Origin: Phaeobacter porticola
GTDB taxonomy: Bacteria > Pseudomonadota > Alphaproteobacteria > Rhodobacterales > Rhodobacteraceae
DNA: 64,000 nt
Reading direction: 5' to 3'
Assembly: GCF_001888185.1 (NCBI RefSeq)
Contig: NZ_CP016364.1
Span: 3,286,001-3,350,000, forward strand
Position 1 is the stretch's first letter, and the number at the start of each line of letters is the position of its first letter. The position numbers were made by a program, and so were the translations under genes. Positions 55,925 to 64,000 of this stretch are shown piece by piece. Below the pieces are notes generated by a model. That model ran no database searches and was not told the DNA's origin. It saw only the letters and a program-made list of their open reading frames with translations.

Positions 55925-56887
55925 TTAGAAGCTGAACTGGGCACCGAAATCGGCACGCATAACGCCATCGTTATTGCCCACTTTGCTTTCGCCGATACCA
56001 CCGCGCAGGGAGACACCGCCGCCCAGGTCGTGAATCACGCCCAGACCAATGTTGCGGGTGTCGCCGTCACCGGAACCGTCGCCGTAAGCGAAGTTGATGG
56101 TGGTTGCGGAGCTTACGTCGTAAGCAGCGGAGATACCGTAGAAGGTGTCGGACTGGCCAACGTTACCGGCGATGGATTCGTCACCAACGATCAGAGTACC
56201 GTTGAATGCACCCCAGGTGCCGCCCAGTGTCAGGACAGTGATGTCGCTATCGTCTGCTGCACCGTTGTCGGTCTCACCATATGCGAGAGCGGCAGTGATG
56301 TTGCCAAAGGTGTAAGCAGCGTGGATGTCGAAACGGTCGGAGTCAGTACCAGGTGCGCCTTGATCATAAGCCGCTGCAACAGCGAAGTCACCAACAGCGT
56401 AACGAGCGTATACGCCGTTTACGCCTGCGCCACCGGAGGAGTAACCGATGAAGTCATAGTTAGCACCGGAGTACTGGCCCATGAATGTTTCCAGGCCCGG
56501 CTCGTTGCCGTAGTAGTTGGGCAGGTTGTCGATTGCACCAGCAACGTTGCCTACGTCAACGCGCAGACCGCCGTACTCAACGGAGAAACGCGCGCCGTTC
56601 AGGCCAGCTGCGTTTGCTTCACCTGTATCAGCATTTTCATCAGCCTGCATACGAACGCGAGCGGAGAATTTCACGCCTGCGTCGGTTTCAGCGGATGCGT
56701 CGATGTTCAGACGGAAGCGGCTAACGATGATGGTGTCAGGTGCATCTACAGTCGGGTTGCTGGAGTTCAGCGCACGATCTTCCATGTAGCCGATACCAAA
56801 GCGGCCGTAGCCACCGAACGATACGTCTGCTGCTGCAACACCAGCGGTGGCGACCAGCGCAGTCGAAGCGAAGAGAATCTTTTTCAT
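55925..56887 (-). CDS. Porin (Rhodobacter type)
   Basis: 320 residues. A classic signal peptide MKKILFASTALVATAGVAAA (1-20) precedes DVSFGGYGRFGIGYME. The rest is alternating beta strands rich in Gly, Tyr and Asp, ending in the C-terminal Phe (FGAQFSF) needed for outer-membrane insertion. It forms 16-stranded trimers in the family and is probably abundant: codon use is biased and a strong terminator follows. GAGGG precedes the ATG. Confidence 0.95.
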   Translation of the reverse strand: MKKILFASTALVATAGVAAADVSFGGYGRFGIGYMEDRALNSSNPTVDAPDTIIVSRFRLNIDASAETDAGVKFSARVRMQADENADTGEANAAGLNGARFSVEYGGLRVDVGNVAGAIDNLPNYYGNEPGLETFMGQYSGANYDFIGYSSGGAGVNGVYARYAVGDFAVAAAYDQGAPGTDSDRFDIHAAYTFGNITAALAYGETDNGAADDSDITVLTLGGTWGAFNGTLIVGDESIAGNVGQSDTFYGISAAYDVSSATTINFAYGDGSGDGDTRNIGLGVIHDLGGGVSLRGGIGESKVGNNDGVMRADFGAQFSF

Positions 56888-57167
56888 GTTTTTCCCTCGG
56901 GTTTAAATGTCCAAGCTCAAACAGGCGCTGAGTGGCACAAGTCTGAGTACGCCCTCCGTTTCGCTCTTTTTGGGGTGGTTGCGCAAGCGTGGGCACGGAC
57001 CGCAAAACCTTTCGGCCTGAAGTTGATGCAACCATGTCACAGTATGTTAACCTGAGCGCCATCAACGGCTTCGCACAGAGAGAGTCTATTAAAGAATAGG
57101 CTTGTTGCCGCCCTATCGCTTGGCTAGGACTAGTCCGCAACCGGAATAGCAACGGATCTTGCCCATT
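56888..57167. promoter_or_regulatory. 280-bp divergent region between porin and DUF3576 genes
   Basis: The region separates two outward-facing genes and must hold both promoters. I do not see a convincing consensus pair for either. No gene or strong repeat is evident. Confidence 0.4.
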
Positions 57168-57656
57168 ATGCGCTGGCTCACGAATCTTGGACTTATCTCG
57201 CTTCTGGCGGTCACTGCCAGCTGTGGCGCATTTGGCGGTAAAAACCGCGGTGGCCCGTCGACCTATAACGAGAGCGTCATTGGCGGCAATCCGCGAGACC
57301 CAGAGAACTTTGAAGGCACGACAATCTGGGATGCCTTCAAACCGACGAAGGCGGAGCAGATCGTCCAGGTAAACCGTTACCTTTGGACGGCGACATTGGA
57401 TGTGCTGGATTTCCTGCCTTTGCAGACCGTTGAACCCTACACAGGCGTCATCGTAACAGGGTATGGCACGCCGCCAGGCGGTGGTCGCGCATATCGCGCC
57501 ACGGTTCATATCAAAGATCCTGCACTGGACGCCCGGTCGCTGAATATCTCGCTGCAGACAAACAGCGGCCCGGTCAGCGCCAGCACAGCCCGCGCGATTG
57601 AGGATGCGATTCTCTCACGGGCGCGGCAGCTTCGGATTGCTGATCGCAGGCTCTGA
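57168..57656 (+). CDS. DUF3576 domain lipoprotein
   Basis: 162 residues. The lipobox TASC puts the lipidated Cys at about 19. The domain reads VNRYLWTATLDVLDFLPLQTVEPYTGVIVTGYG and then ends RQLRIADRRL. DUF3576 is restricted mainly to alphaproteobacteria and lies before leuS-lptE-holA in many of them, suggesting an envelope-related role. The ATG at 57168 is preferred over a TTG 9 bases upstream. Confidence 0.88.
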   Translation: MRWLTNLGLISLLAVTASCGAFGGKNRGGPSTYNESVIGGNPRDPENFEGTTIWDAFKPTKAEQIVQVNRYLWTATLDVLDFLPLQTVEPYTGVIVTGYGTPPGGGRAYRATVHIKDPALDARSLNISLQTNSGPVSASTARAIEDAILSRARQLRIADRRL

Positions 57657-57713
57657 CGCGACGCATCCCCTCATTCTGCCCTCTGGAACAGGCGGGCAAA
57701 CATCACTATCACA

Positions 57714-57742
57714 AGCGCCAGGCCCCAAACCTGGCGTTTTTA
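57714..57742 (+). terminator. Intrinsic terminator of the DUF3576 gene
   Basis: CGCCAGG (57716-57722) and CCTGGCG (57730-57736) with a 7-base loop, then a run of five T residues. It sits just before leuS, so leuS likely has its own promoter or depends on partial read-through. Confidence 0.85.
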
Positions 57743-57761
57743 TCTACGAAGGACTGCTCTG

Positions 57762-60335
57762 ATGCCCCGTTATGTTGCCCCGGAAATCGAAGCGCGTTGG
57801 CAGGACGCTTGGGAAAAGGCCGGGATCTTTCAGGCAAAGCGCACCGCCGACAAACCCAAGTACTATGTGCTGGAGATGTTCCCCTATCCATCGGGCAAGC
57901 TGCATATTGGCCATGTTCGCAACTACACGATGGGCGACGTAATCGCGCGCTACAAGCTGTCGACCGGCCATAACGTGCTGCACCCTATGGGGTTTGATGC
58001 CTTTGGTATGCCCGCTGAAAACGCCGCGATGGCGAGCGGCGGTCACCCCAAGGATTGGACCTACGCCAATATCGACACAATGGTTGAGCAGATGAAACCG
58101 CTGGGGCTGTCACTGGACTGGTCACGCATGTTCGCCACCTGTGACGAATCCTATTATGGTCAACAACAGGCGCTGTTCCTCGACTTCCTTGAAAAGGGCC
58201 TAGTCTACCGCAAGAACGCGGTGGTGAACTGGGACCCGGTTGATATGACCGTGCTTGCAAATGAGCAGGTCGAAGGTGGCCGTGGCTGGCGGTCCGGTGC
58301 GCTCGTTGAGCGCCGCGAGCTGACCCAGTGGTTTTTCAAGATCTCCGATTATTCGGATGAGTTGCTGACTGCGCTGGATGCATTGGAAAACTGGCCCACC
58401 AAGGTGCGCCTGATGCAGGAAAACTGGATCGGCAAATCCCGCGGCCTGCAGTTCGGCTTTGCCCGTACCGATGGTGGTGACCCGATTGAGGTCTACACGA
58501 CCCGTCCCGACACGCTGAACGGTGCGTCCTTCGTCGGTATTTCCCCCGATCACCCGATTGCCAAGGCCTTGGAAGCCGAATCGGCAGAGGTTGCAGCGTT
58601 TGTTGCCGAGTGCCGCAAAGGCGGTACAACAGAAGAGGCCATCGAGACCGCCGAGAAGCTGGGCTATGACACAGGCCTGCGCGTCAAACATCCGCTGAAC
58701 CCGGATTGGGAACTGCCCGTCTGGATCGCCAACTTCATTCTGATGGACTATGGCACCGGCGCGATCTTTGCCTGCCCGGCCCATGACCAGCGCGATTATG
58801 AGTTTGCCAGCAAGTACGACCTGCCGATCATCCCGGTGTTCGAGGATCCTGCAAGCAGTACACCACTGACCGAAGCCTACGTCCCGACCAAGGCGGAGAA
58901 AGTCCGCTATGTTAGAGGCTTTGCCGGCTCGGATGAGCAGACCGGCGAAGAGGCCGTCAACACGGCAGTAGACAAGGCCGAGGCCGAGGGCTGGGGCGAA
59001 GGTGTCACAAAATTCCGTCTGCGCGACTGGGGTCTGTCCCGACAGCGCTATTGGGGTTGCCCGATTCCGGTGGTGCATTGCCCGGACTGCGGCGTGGTGC
59101 CCGAGAAAAAAGAGAATCTGCCAATCGCGCTGCCCTACGACGAGGATGGCAAGGCGATCGACTTCTCCGTTCCCGGCAATCCACTGGACCGTCACCCCAG
59201 CTGGCGTAACTGCGCCTGCCCCGCCTGCGGCAAGCCTGCACAGCGCGAAACCGATACCATGGACACATTCGTCGATTCGTCGTGGTATTTCGCCCGTTTC
59301 ACCGCGCCAGACGCCGATACACCGACCCGTATGGAAGACGCAGAATACTGGATGAACGTCGATCAGTATATCGGCGGCGTCGAGCATGCGATTCTGCACC
59401 TGCTCTATTCGCGCTTCTTTGCCCGCGCGATGCAGATCTGCGGCCACCTGCCGGAGAAGGCCATTGAGCCCTTTGATGCGCTGTTCACCCAGGGCATGGT
59501 GACTCATGCCATCTATGAGAACGCGGCGCGGCGCACCGAAAATGGCCGCCCGATCTATCACTACCCCAATGAGGTGGAAGAGCGTGACGGCGGCGTCTAC
59601 GTCAAAGCGACTGGCGAAAGCGTAAAAGTCATCCCGTCAGCCAAGATGTCGAAGTCGAAAAACAACGTCGTCGATCCGCTGCATATCATCTCTTCCTATG
59701 GTGCCGACACCGCGCGCTGGTTTGTATTGTCTGATTCTCCGCCGGAACGGGATGTGGAATGGACCGCGTCAGGGGCAGAAGCCGCGCATAAGCACCTGAA
59801 CCGTGTCTGGAATCTCTGCGATAAGATCGGCGAGATGGCACCGGATACGACCGGTCAGGGCGACGACGAGCTTTTGCGGGAAATGCACAAGGCCATTCGC
59901 GATGTCACGCTCAGCATCGAGACCTTTGGTTTCAATGCCGCGATTGCCAAGCTCTACGGCTTTACCAACACGCTGGCCAAATCGAAGGCGGGTAAGGCAG
60001 CCCAGAAACAGGCAATCAAAACACTGGCGCAGCTGATGTCGCCAATGACACCACACTTGGCCGAAGACATTTGGAACCATCAAGGCGGCGAAGGCCTCTG
60101 TGCGACAGCCCCCTGGCCGGTGGCGGACGACTCGATGCTGGTTGAAGACAGCGTCACCTTGCCGATCCAGATCAACGGCAAACGCCGGGGCGAAATCACT
60201 GTAGCCAAGGATCTCGACAAGGCAGAGGTTGAAAAAATTGCTCTCGCGCAGGAAGCTGTGCAAAAGGCGCTGGATGGCGCTGCCCCCAAAAAGGTGATCG
60301 TTGTGCCGGGTCGAATTGTGAATGTTGTGGCTTAA
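57762..60335 (+). CDS. leuS: Leucyl-tRNA synthetase
   Basis: 857 residues, a class I synthetase. The HIGH motif is in [13 protein letters not shown] and KMSKS in [13 protein letters not shown]. The CP1 editing domain includes the [20 protein letters not shown] region. The C-terminal domain ends [17 protein letters not shown]. The stop overlaps the lptE start. GAAGGA precedes the ATG. Confidence 0.98.
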   Translation: MPRYVAPEIEARWQDAWEKAGIFQAKRTADKPKYYVLEMFPYPSGKLHIGHVRNYTMGDVIARYKLSTGHNVLHPMGFDAFGMPAENAAMASGGHPKDWTYANIDTMVEQMKPLGLSLDWSRMFATCDESYYGQQQALFLDFLEKGLVYRKNAVVNWDPVDMTVLANEQVEGGRGWRSGALVERRELTQWFFKISDYSDELLTALDALENWPTKVRLMQENWIGKSRGLQFGFARTDGGDPIEVYTTRPDTLNGASFVGISPDHPIAKALEAESAEVAAFVAECRKGGTTEEAIETAEKLGYDTGLRVKHPLNPDWELPVWIANFILMDYGTGAIFACPAHDQRDYEFASKYDLPIIPVFEDPASSTPLTEAYVPTKAEKVRYVRGFAGSDEQTGEEAVNTAVDKAEAEGWGEGVTKFRLRDWGLSRQRYWGCPIPVVHCPDCGVVPEKKENLPIALPYDEDGKAIDFSVPGNPLDRHPSWRNCACPACGKPAQRETDTMDTFVDSSWYFARFTAPDADTPTRMEDAEYWMNVDQYIGGVEHAILHLLYSRFFARAMQICGHLPEKAIEPFDALFTQGMVTHAIYENAARRTENGRPIYHYPNEVEERDGGVYVKATGESVKVIPSAKMSKSKNNVVDPLHIISSYGADTARWFVLSDSPPERDVEWTASGAEAAHKHLNRVWNLCDKIGEMAPDTTGQGDDELLREMHKAIRDVTLSIETFGFNAAIAKLYGFTNTLAKSKAGKAAQKQAIKTLAQLMSPMTPHLAEDIWNHQGGEGLCATAPWPVADDSMLVEDSVTLPIQINGKRRGEITVAKDLDKAEVEKIALAQEAVQKALDGAAPKKVIVVPGRIVNVVA

Positions 60336-60870
60336 TCGCGGATATATGGCTGCAACGGCCGCTGCCCTGTTGGTGGCGGCCTGCGGCTTTACTCCCGTCT
60401 ATGCGCCGGGAGGCACGGGCTCTGCCCTATATGGTGCTGTGACCGTGCAGGCCCCAGAGACCTTAGGCGCCAATGAGGACAGCGACGCCTATTTTCTGGT
60501 CCAAAACCTGGAAACCCGTCTGGGGCGCAGTGCAGCAGGCGACTATGGGCTAGATCTAAAGCTGCGCACCCGTAGCGAAGGGCAGGCGATCACCGCCGAC
60601 AATGAAATCACCCGCTATTCCATCGTAGGCGAAGCTGCCTATGTGCTGACTAGAAAATCAGATGGCGCTATTGTTGCCAGTGGCGACGTCGAGAATTTTA
60701 CCGGCTACTCGGCCACTGGCACAACAGTTGAAACGCTTGCGGGGGAACGTGACGCACACCGGCGGTTAATGGTGATTCTTGCAGATCAGATCACCACTGA
60801 ATTGTTGAGTACAGCCAATCTGACTGCAGGCCAGGCAACAGCTGTACAAACTGTGCCAGTCTCCGAATGA
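60322..60870 (+). CDS. lptE: LPS-assembly lipoprotein LptE
   Basis: 182 residues. The signal peptide and lipobox LVAAC put the Cys at 21 from the ATG at 60322 (13 from an alternative ATG at 60346). [12 protein letters not shown] and [27 protein letters not shown] are typical. LptE plugs the LptD barrel in the outer membrane. The start overlaps the leuS end by 14 bases, and the stop is coupled to holA by ATGA. Confidence 0.92.
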   Translation: MLWLNRGYMAATAAALLVAACGFTPVYAPGGTGSALYGAVTVQAPETLGANEDSDAYFLVQNLETRLGRSAAGDYGLDLKLRTRSEGQAITADNEITRYSIVGEAAYVLTRKSDGAIVASGDVENFTGYSATGTTVETLAGERDAHRRLMVILADQITTELLSTANLTAGQATAVQTVPVSE

Positions 60871-61895
60871 AACTGAGCCCACGCGAGGCTGACGGCTATT
60901 TCGCCAAACCGCAACCCGACAAAACCGGGCTGCTGATTTATGGCCCCGATGCCATGCGGGTTGCACTGAAACGCCAACAGATGTTGGCGGCCCTGCTTGG
61001 TCCTGCGGCCGAAGAAGAAATGCGTCTCACACGGATGCCGGCTGGCGATCTGCGCAAGGATCCCGCGCAGCTGATGGATGCGGTCAAAGCCGTGGGATTT
61101 TTCCCCGGGATTCGCGCCGTCTTTGTCGAAGATGCCAATGACACCGCCACGCCAGCTATCGTCGCAGCGCTGGAAGCCTGGCAGCCCGGCGATGCACAGA
61201 TTGTGGTGACTGCCGGTCAGCTGAAGGCGACATCCAAACTGCGCAAGGCTTTTGAAGGCCATCGCAACGCCTTTGCCACCGGGATCTATGATGATCCCCC
61301 CTCCCGTGGCGAGATTGAGCGTATCCTTGGCGATGCACAGATTCGCGACGTCCCCGGTGACAGCATGTCAGCCCTGGTCGATATCGCTAATGACATCGGC
61401 CCCGGTGATTTCTCCCGCATGGTAGAGAAACTGGCGCTATACAAATACGGGGACAATGCGGCGCTGACGCTTGAGGATATTCAGGCCATCGCCCCGCAAT
61501 CAACCGAGGCGGCGGTCGATGACATGCTCAATATCGTGGCCGAGGGGCGCGGCGCGGAAATCGGCCCGTTGATGGGGCGTTTGCAGGCGCAGGGTACCAA
61601 TGCAGTGACACTCTGTATTGGGGCAACTCGCCATTTTAGAACGCTTTATACCATTGCTTCCGATCCCGGCGGTCCGGCGCAGGGTATTGGGCGGCTGCGA
61701 CCGCCCGCCTATGGCAAGCGTCGCGACAAGCTGTTGCGTCAGGCCCAAAGCTGGGGCGCTTTCAAACTGGAAACCGCTCTGACATTGCTGACCGACACCG
61801 ATCTGCAATTGCGCTCTGCCGGGCAGACGGCCCCTGCACTGGCATTGATGGAACGGGCATTGATCCAGCTGGCCCGCCTCAGCCGGGTCGGCTGA
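60867..61895 (+). CDS. holA: DNA polymerase III subunit delta
   Basis: 342 residues. Clamp-loader subunit that opens the beta clamp. Motifs include LLIYGPDAMRVALKRQQML, VGFFPGIRAVFVEDAND and the helical C-terminal domain LLRQAQSWGAFKLETAL. The leuS-lptE-holA order is widely conserved in proteobacteria. The start overlaps lptE by 4 bases. Confidence 0.95.
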   Translation: MKLSPREADGYFAKPQPDKTGLLIYGPDAMRVALKRQQMLAALLGPAAEEEMRLTRMPAGDLRKDPAQLMDAVKAVGFFPGIRAVFVEDANDTATPAIVAALEAWQPGDAQIVVTAGQLKATSKLRKAFEGHRNAFATGIYDDPPSRGEIERILGDAQIRDVPGDSMSALVDIANDIGPGDFSRMVEKLALYKYGDNAALTLEDIQAIAPQSTEAAVDDMLNIVAEGRGAEIGPLMGRLQAQGTNAVTLCIGATRHFRTLYTIASDPGGPAQGIGRLRPPAYGKRRDKLLRQAQSWGAFKLETALTLLTDTDLQLRSAGQTAPALALMERALIQLARLSRVG

Positions 61896-62011
61896 GGCAA
61901 TCGCCCCCTGCCTATGAACGCCGCGTTCCTATCACGGCTGCTTGAGCATGGCTTGACCCCACGGCCTTAACCCGGTTCGGTTCCCGGCAGAAACAGCTGG
62001 GAGATTTTACA

Positions 62012-62602
62012 ATGTACACTGTTATCGGCAAGCAACTGACCCGCAGCTTTCGCGTGCTCTGGGCGCTAGAAGAACTGGGCCAACCCTATGAGTTAAATCC
62101 CGCTTCTCCACAAAGCAAAGAGGTTCTCGCTCTCAATGCATCTGGCAAAGTTCCCGTTTTTAAGGACGATGACCATGTGATCACCGATTCAACCGCGATC
62201 ATCACCTATCTCGCAGACAAGCACGGCAAGCTAACCGCGCCCGCTGGGACAATCGCACGGGCCAAGCAGGATGCAATGACCCACCTATTGCTGGATGAAT
62301 TGGACGCATTGTTGTGGACCGGTGCCCGCCATAGCTTCATTCTGCCCGAAGAAAAACGTGTCCCAGATGTGAAAGACAGCCTGAAATGGGAGTTTTCCCG
62401 AAATCTCGCACGGCTTGACCAACTGATGGCTGGTCCGTTTCTGATGGGAGAGGAATTCACCATCTCCGATATCATCTGCACGCACTGTCTGAATTGGGCC
62501 TATAGCGCCAAGTTCCCGATCGAAAGCGAGACGATACTGGACTACGGAAAACGCATGCGTGCGCGCCCGGCATTTCAGGCTGTTGCCGCGTCGATAAAAT
62601 AG
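62012..62602 (+). CDS. Glutathione S-transferase family protein
   Basis: 196 residues. N-terminal thioredoxin-like domain MYTVIGKQLTRSFRVLWALEELG ... SGKVPVFKDDDHVITDSTAIITYLA (cis-Pro in KVPVF, glutathione-binding DSTAI). The all-helical C-terminal domain carries MAGPFLMGEEFTISDIICTHCLNW. The conjugation substrate is unknown. It overlaps the convergent flavoprotein gene by 28 bases. Confidence 0.92.
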   Translation: MYTVIGKQLTRSFRVLWALEELGQPYELNPASPQSKEVLALNASGKVPVFKDDDHVITDSTAIITYLADKHGKLTAPAGTIARAKQDAMTHLLLDELDALLWTGARHSFILPEEKRVPDVKDSLKWEFSRNLARLDQLMAGPFLMGEEFTISDIICTHCLNWAYSAKFPIESETILDYGKRMRARPAFQAVAASIK

Positions 62603-63867
62603 TCGCCAGCAAGATAATCGACCGCTGATCGCCCCGCCCAGCGCCCCGTCGCAAGGCAGGCAGTCAGCAGATATCCCCCTGTCGGCGCTTCCCAATCCAG
62701 CATCTCCCCGGCACAAAAAACGCCGGGGAGGTTGCGAAGCATCAATCCCGCATCCAAAGCCGTGACGCAAACACCGCCGGCTGTCGATATGGCCTCATCC
62801 ATGGGACGCAACCCATCGTGACGAATGGGTATCGATTTCAATCTCACAGCCAACGCGCCTGGGTCCGCAGGCAATGGCCGACAAAACTCCTGCAATATGC
62901 CAACATCTGCAGGGGTCAGTTTGAGCGTCTTGCGCAGATGGGTCGACAGACTCGCCTTGCCACGTGGGCGCTGTAGCCGTTTGCTCACCTGTTCGACGCT
63001 CAGGTCAGGTAGCAGGTCCAGGAACAGATCCGCCCCGTCGCGGACCGCCGCGCAGACCATATAGATGCCGCCGCCTTCCAGGCCATGGCCAGAGATCACC
63101 GCTTCACCGCGCGTCACAACATCGCCCGCCCTGAGCGCGATGCCCTTTAGAGGTGTGCCCAGATGTGTAGCCATATGATCAGACCAAGAGAGACTGATCC
63201 CCGCATTTGCGGGTTTGAACGGTGCTAGTTCTACCGCTTGACCCGATAGCGCCTCGGCCCAGGCCCCATCCGAACCCAGACGCGCCCAGCTCGCGCCACC
63301 CATCGCCAGAATTGTGACCTGGGCCTTGATCTGTTGCGGGCCGTTCGGTGTCTGAAACAACAGCGCGTCACCAGCCCAGCCCTGCCAGCGCCAACGCGTA
63401 CGACGCTCCACGCCATAGCCATCCAAGCGCGCCAACCACGCCCGCAGCAAGGGGGATGCCTTCATCTCAACCGGGAAGATCCGCCCGGTTGAACCGATGA
63501 AAAGCGTCGTCCCAAGATCCTTGGCCCAATCCTGCACCGCAACCGCATCGCAATCCGCAAGCATTGGCGACAGCCAATCCGCCGTGCTGCCGTAGTGCCT
63601 GACTAGAGCCTCGAGCGATTCATCTTTTGTCAGGTTGAGACCGGATTTCCCTGCCATCAGAAATTTACGCGCGACAGAGGGTTTGGCATCGACGATCAAA
63701 ACCTTGACCCCGGCAGCGCCCAACTCTTCTGCCGCACGCAGGCCAGCAGGTCCCGCTCCAACCACAACGGCATCCCAGGTTTCAACCGCTTGCTCTGCCA
63801 AACTACTGATCCTCTTGCTCGCTATGCTGGTGGTAGGCTCGCTTGCCCTACGCAAGTTCTGGTGCAT
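62575..63867 (-). CDS. TIGR03862-type NAD(P)/FAD-dependent flavoprotein
   Basis: 430 residues from the ATG at 63867; a TTG about 23 codons in is possible. The FAD motif is DAVVVGAGPAGLRAAEELGAAG, and AGKSGLNLTKDE is the family hallmark. FPVEMKASPLLRAWL and the C-terminal GVFCAGEMLDWEAPTGGYLLTACLATG give the HI0933/BaiN-like fold. Function unknown. Part of its 3' end overlaps the GST gene. Confidence 0.9.
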   Translation of the reverse strand: MHQNLRRASEPTTSIASKRISSLAEQAVETWDAVVVGAGPAGLRAAEELGAAGVKVLIVDAKPSVARKFLMAGKSGLNLTKDESLEALVRHYGSTADWLSPMLADCDAVAVQDWAKDLGTTLFIGSTGRIFPVEMKASPLLRAWLARLDGYGVERRTRWRWQGWAGDALLFQTPNGPQQIKAQVTILAMGGASWARLGSDGAWAEALSGQAVELAPFKPANAGISLSWSDHMATHLGTPLKGIALRAGDVVTRGEAVISGHGLEGGGIYMVCAAVRDGADLFLDLLPDLSVEQVSKRLQRPRGKASLSTHLRKTLKLTPADVGILQEFCRPLPADPGALAVRLKSIPIRHDGLRPMDEAISTAGGVCVTALDAGLMLRNLPGVFCAGEMLDWEAPTGGYLLTACLATGRWAGRSAVDYLAGDYFIDAATA

Positions 63868-63907
63868 CTATGAATTGTCAGACCAGCCATACCCAGAGAC
63901 CGCGCCA

Positions 63908-64000
63908 ATGTCACCGCCCACAACACACGATCCGATCTGCCCGCTTTGCACACGTCCGATTCCACCCAAGGTGCCGCAAAGCCTGCACCACCTGATTCCC
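63908..64000 (+). CDS. HNH endonuclease family protein (5' part only)
   Basis: The first 31 codons of a gene that leaves the window, starting MSPPTTHDPICPLCTRPIPP. The two Cys of CPLC and the LHHLIP motif (HH) match small HNH nuclease proteins. It is divergent from the flavoprotein gene. Confidence 0.7.
   Translation, partial: MSPPTTHDPICPLCTRPIPPKVPQSLHHLIP

Noticed and set aside
56030-57055. 341-codon plus-strand frame opposite the porin
   Set aside because: Cys/Val-rich translation produced by the repetitive porin codons; antisense to a clear signal-peptide-bearing porin.
58200-59561. 453-codon minus-strand frame opposite leuS
   Set aside because: Antisense to a fully conserved synthetase; no domain signature.
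1-64000. tRNA, rRNA, CRISPR, prophage, toxin-antitoxin or secretion clusters
   Set aside because: Intergenic stretches were read for cloverleaf or rRNA patterns and regular spaced repeats; none was convincing.

Overview
The window looks like chromosomal DNA of a marine alphaproteobacterium of the Rhodobacteraceae (Roseobacter group). The indicators are family-typical small proteins (DUF3035 and DUF3576 lipoproteins, a DUF1674/SDHAF4-like protein), a 320-residue porin of the Rhodobacter type, a PetR-like response regulator, two sarcosine/dimethylglycine dehydrogenase-like GcvT fusions, and the gene orders rbfA-truB-rpsO-pnp, amidase-aminotransferase-ftsK-lolA and leuS-lptE-holA. Genus and species cannot be named from the sequence alone. 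I see no rRNA, tRNA, CRISPR array or prophage.

Layout. 1-6.6 kb: a leftward run rsmB, heparinase-like, purH, lspA, DUF3035 lipoprotein and an M16 peptidase cut by the window edge. 6.7-17.7 kb: a DUF1674 gene, a frameshifted NIPSNAP-like gene, dapB on the opposite strand, then the ribosome/RNA block rbfA-truB-rpsO-pnp. That block is interleaved with a phosphodiester glycosidase, a DUF1643 gene, a small RTX-repeat protein and a counter-oriented methyltransferase, and is followed by a GT25 glycosyltransferase. 17.8-20.3 kb: divergent 1-Cys peroxiredoxin and aldehyde dehydrogenase. 20.3-23.3 kb: an IS21-family element of about 2.47 kb, with 9-bp target duplications, sits inside a Glyoxalase_8-like gene; its istA carries an in-frame amber codon. 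23.6-27.8 kb: small metabolic and surface genes (VOC protein, GT11 fucosyltransferase, RluA-type synthase, NTF2-like protein, SGNH hydrolase, RarD).

28-34 kb: a putative methylated-glycine catabolic locus with two DAO-GcvT fusion oxidoreductases either side of a GlxA-type AraC regulator. 34-36.3 kb: an overlapping XRE-cupin regulator/LysE exporter/GFA unit and a free-methionine sulfoxide reductase. 36.4-40.8 kb: thiolase, a STAS/HATPase partner-switching pair, gamma-glutamyltransferase and hspQ. 41-46.8 kb: CnoX-like thioredoxin-TPR, LON-domain protein, Trm112-like protein, a ubiquinone hydroxylase, an amidase and an aminotransferase. 46.9-57.7 kb: ftsK, lolA, a lysozyme-like lipoprotein, xth, a response regulator, ribA, an L,D-transpeptidase, a YggS protein, a porin and a DUF3576 lipoprotein. 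57.8-64 kb: leuS-lptE-holA, a GST, a flavoprotein and the start of an HNH endonuclease.

Most of the window is ordinary core genome. The best-supported unusual items are the IS21 insertion (removing the element plus one target copy restores an exact 152-codon frame), the nonsense codon in its istA, the NIPSNAP-like frameshift that fits a 7-nt slippage deletion, the insertions in the rpsO-pnp block, and a structured, possibly small-RNA-encoding segment downstream of the response regulator. I did not find a convincing new multi-gene system.
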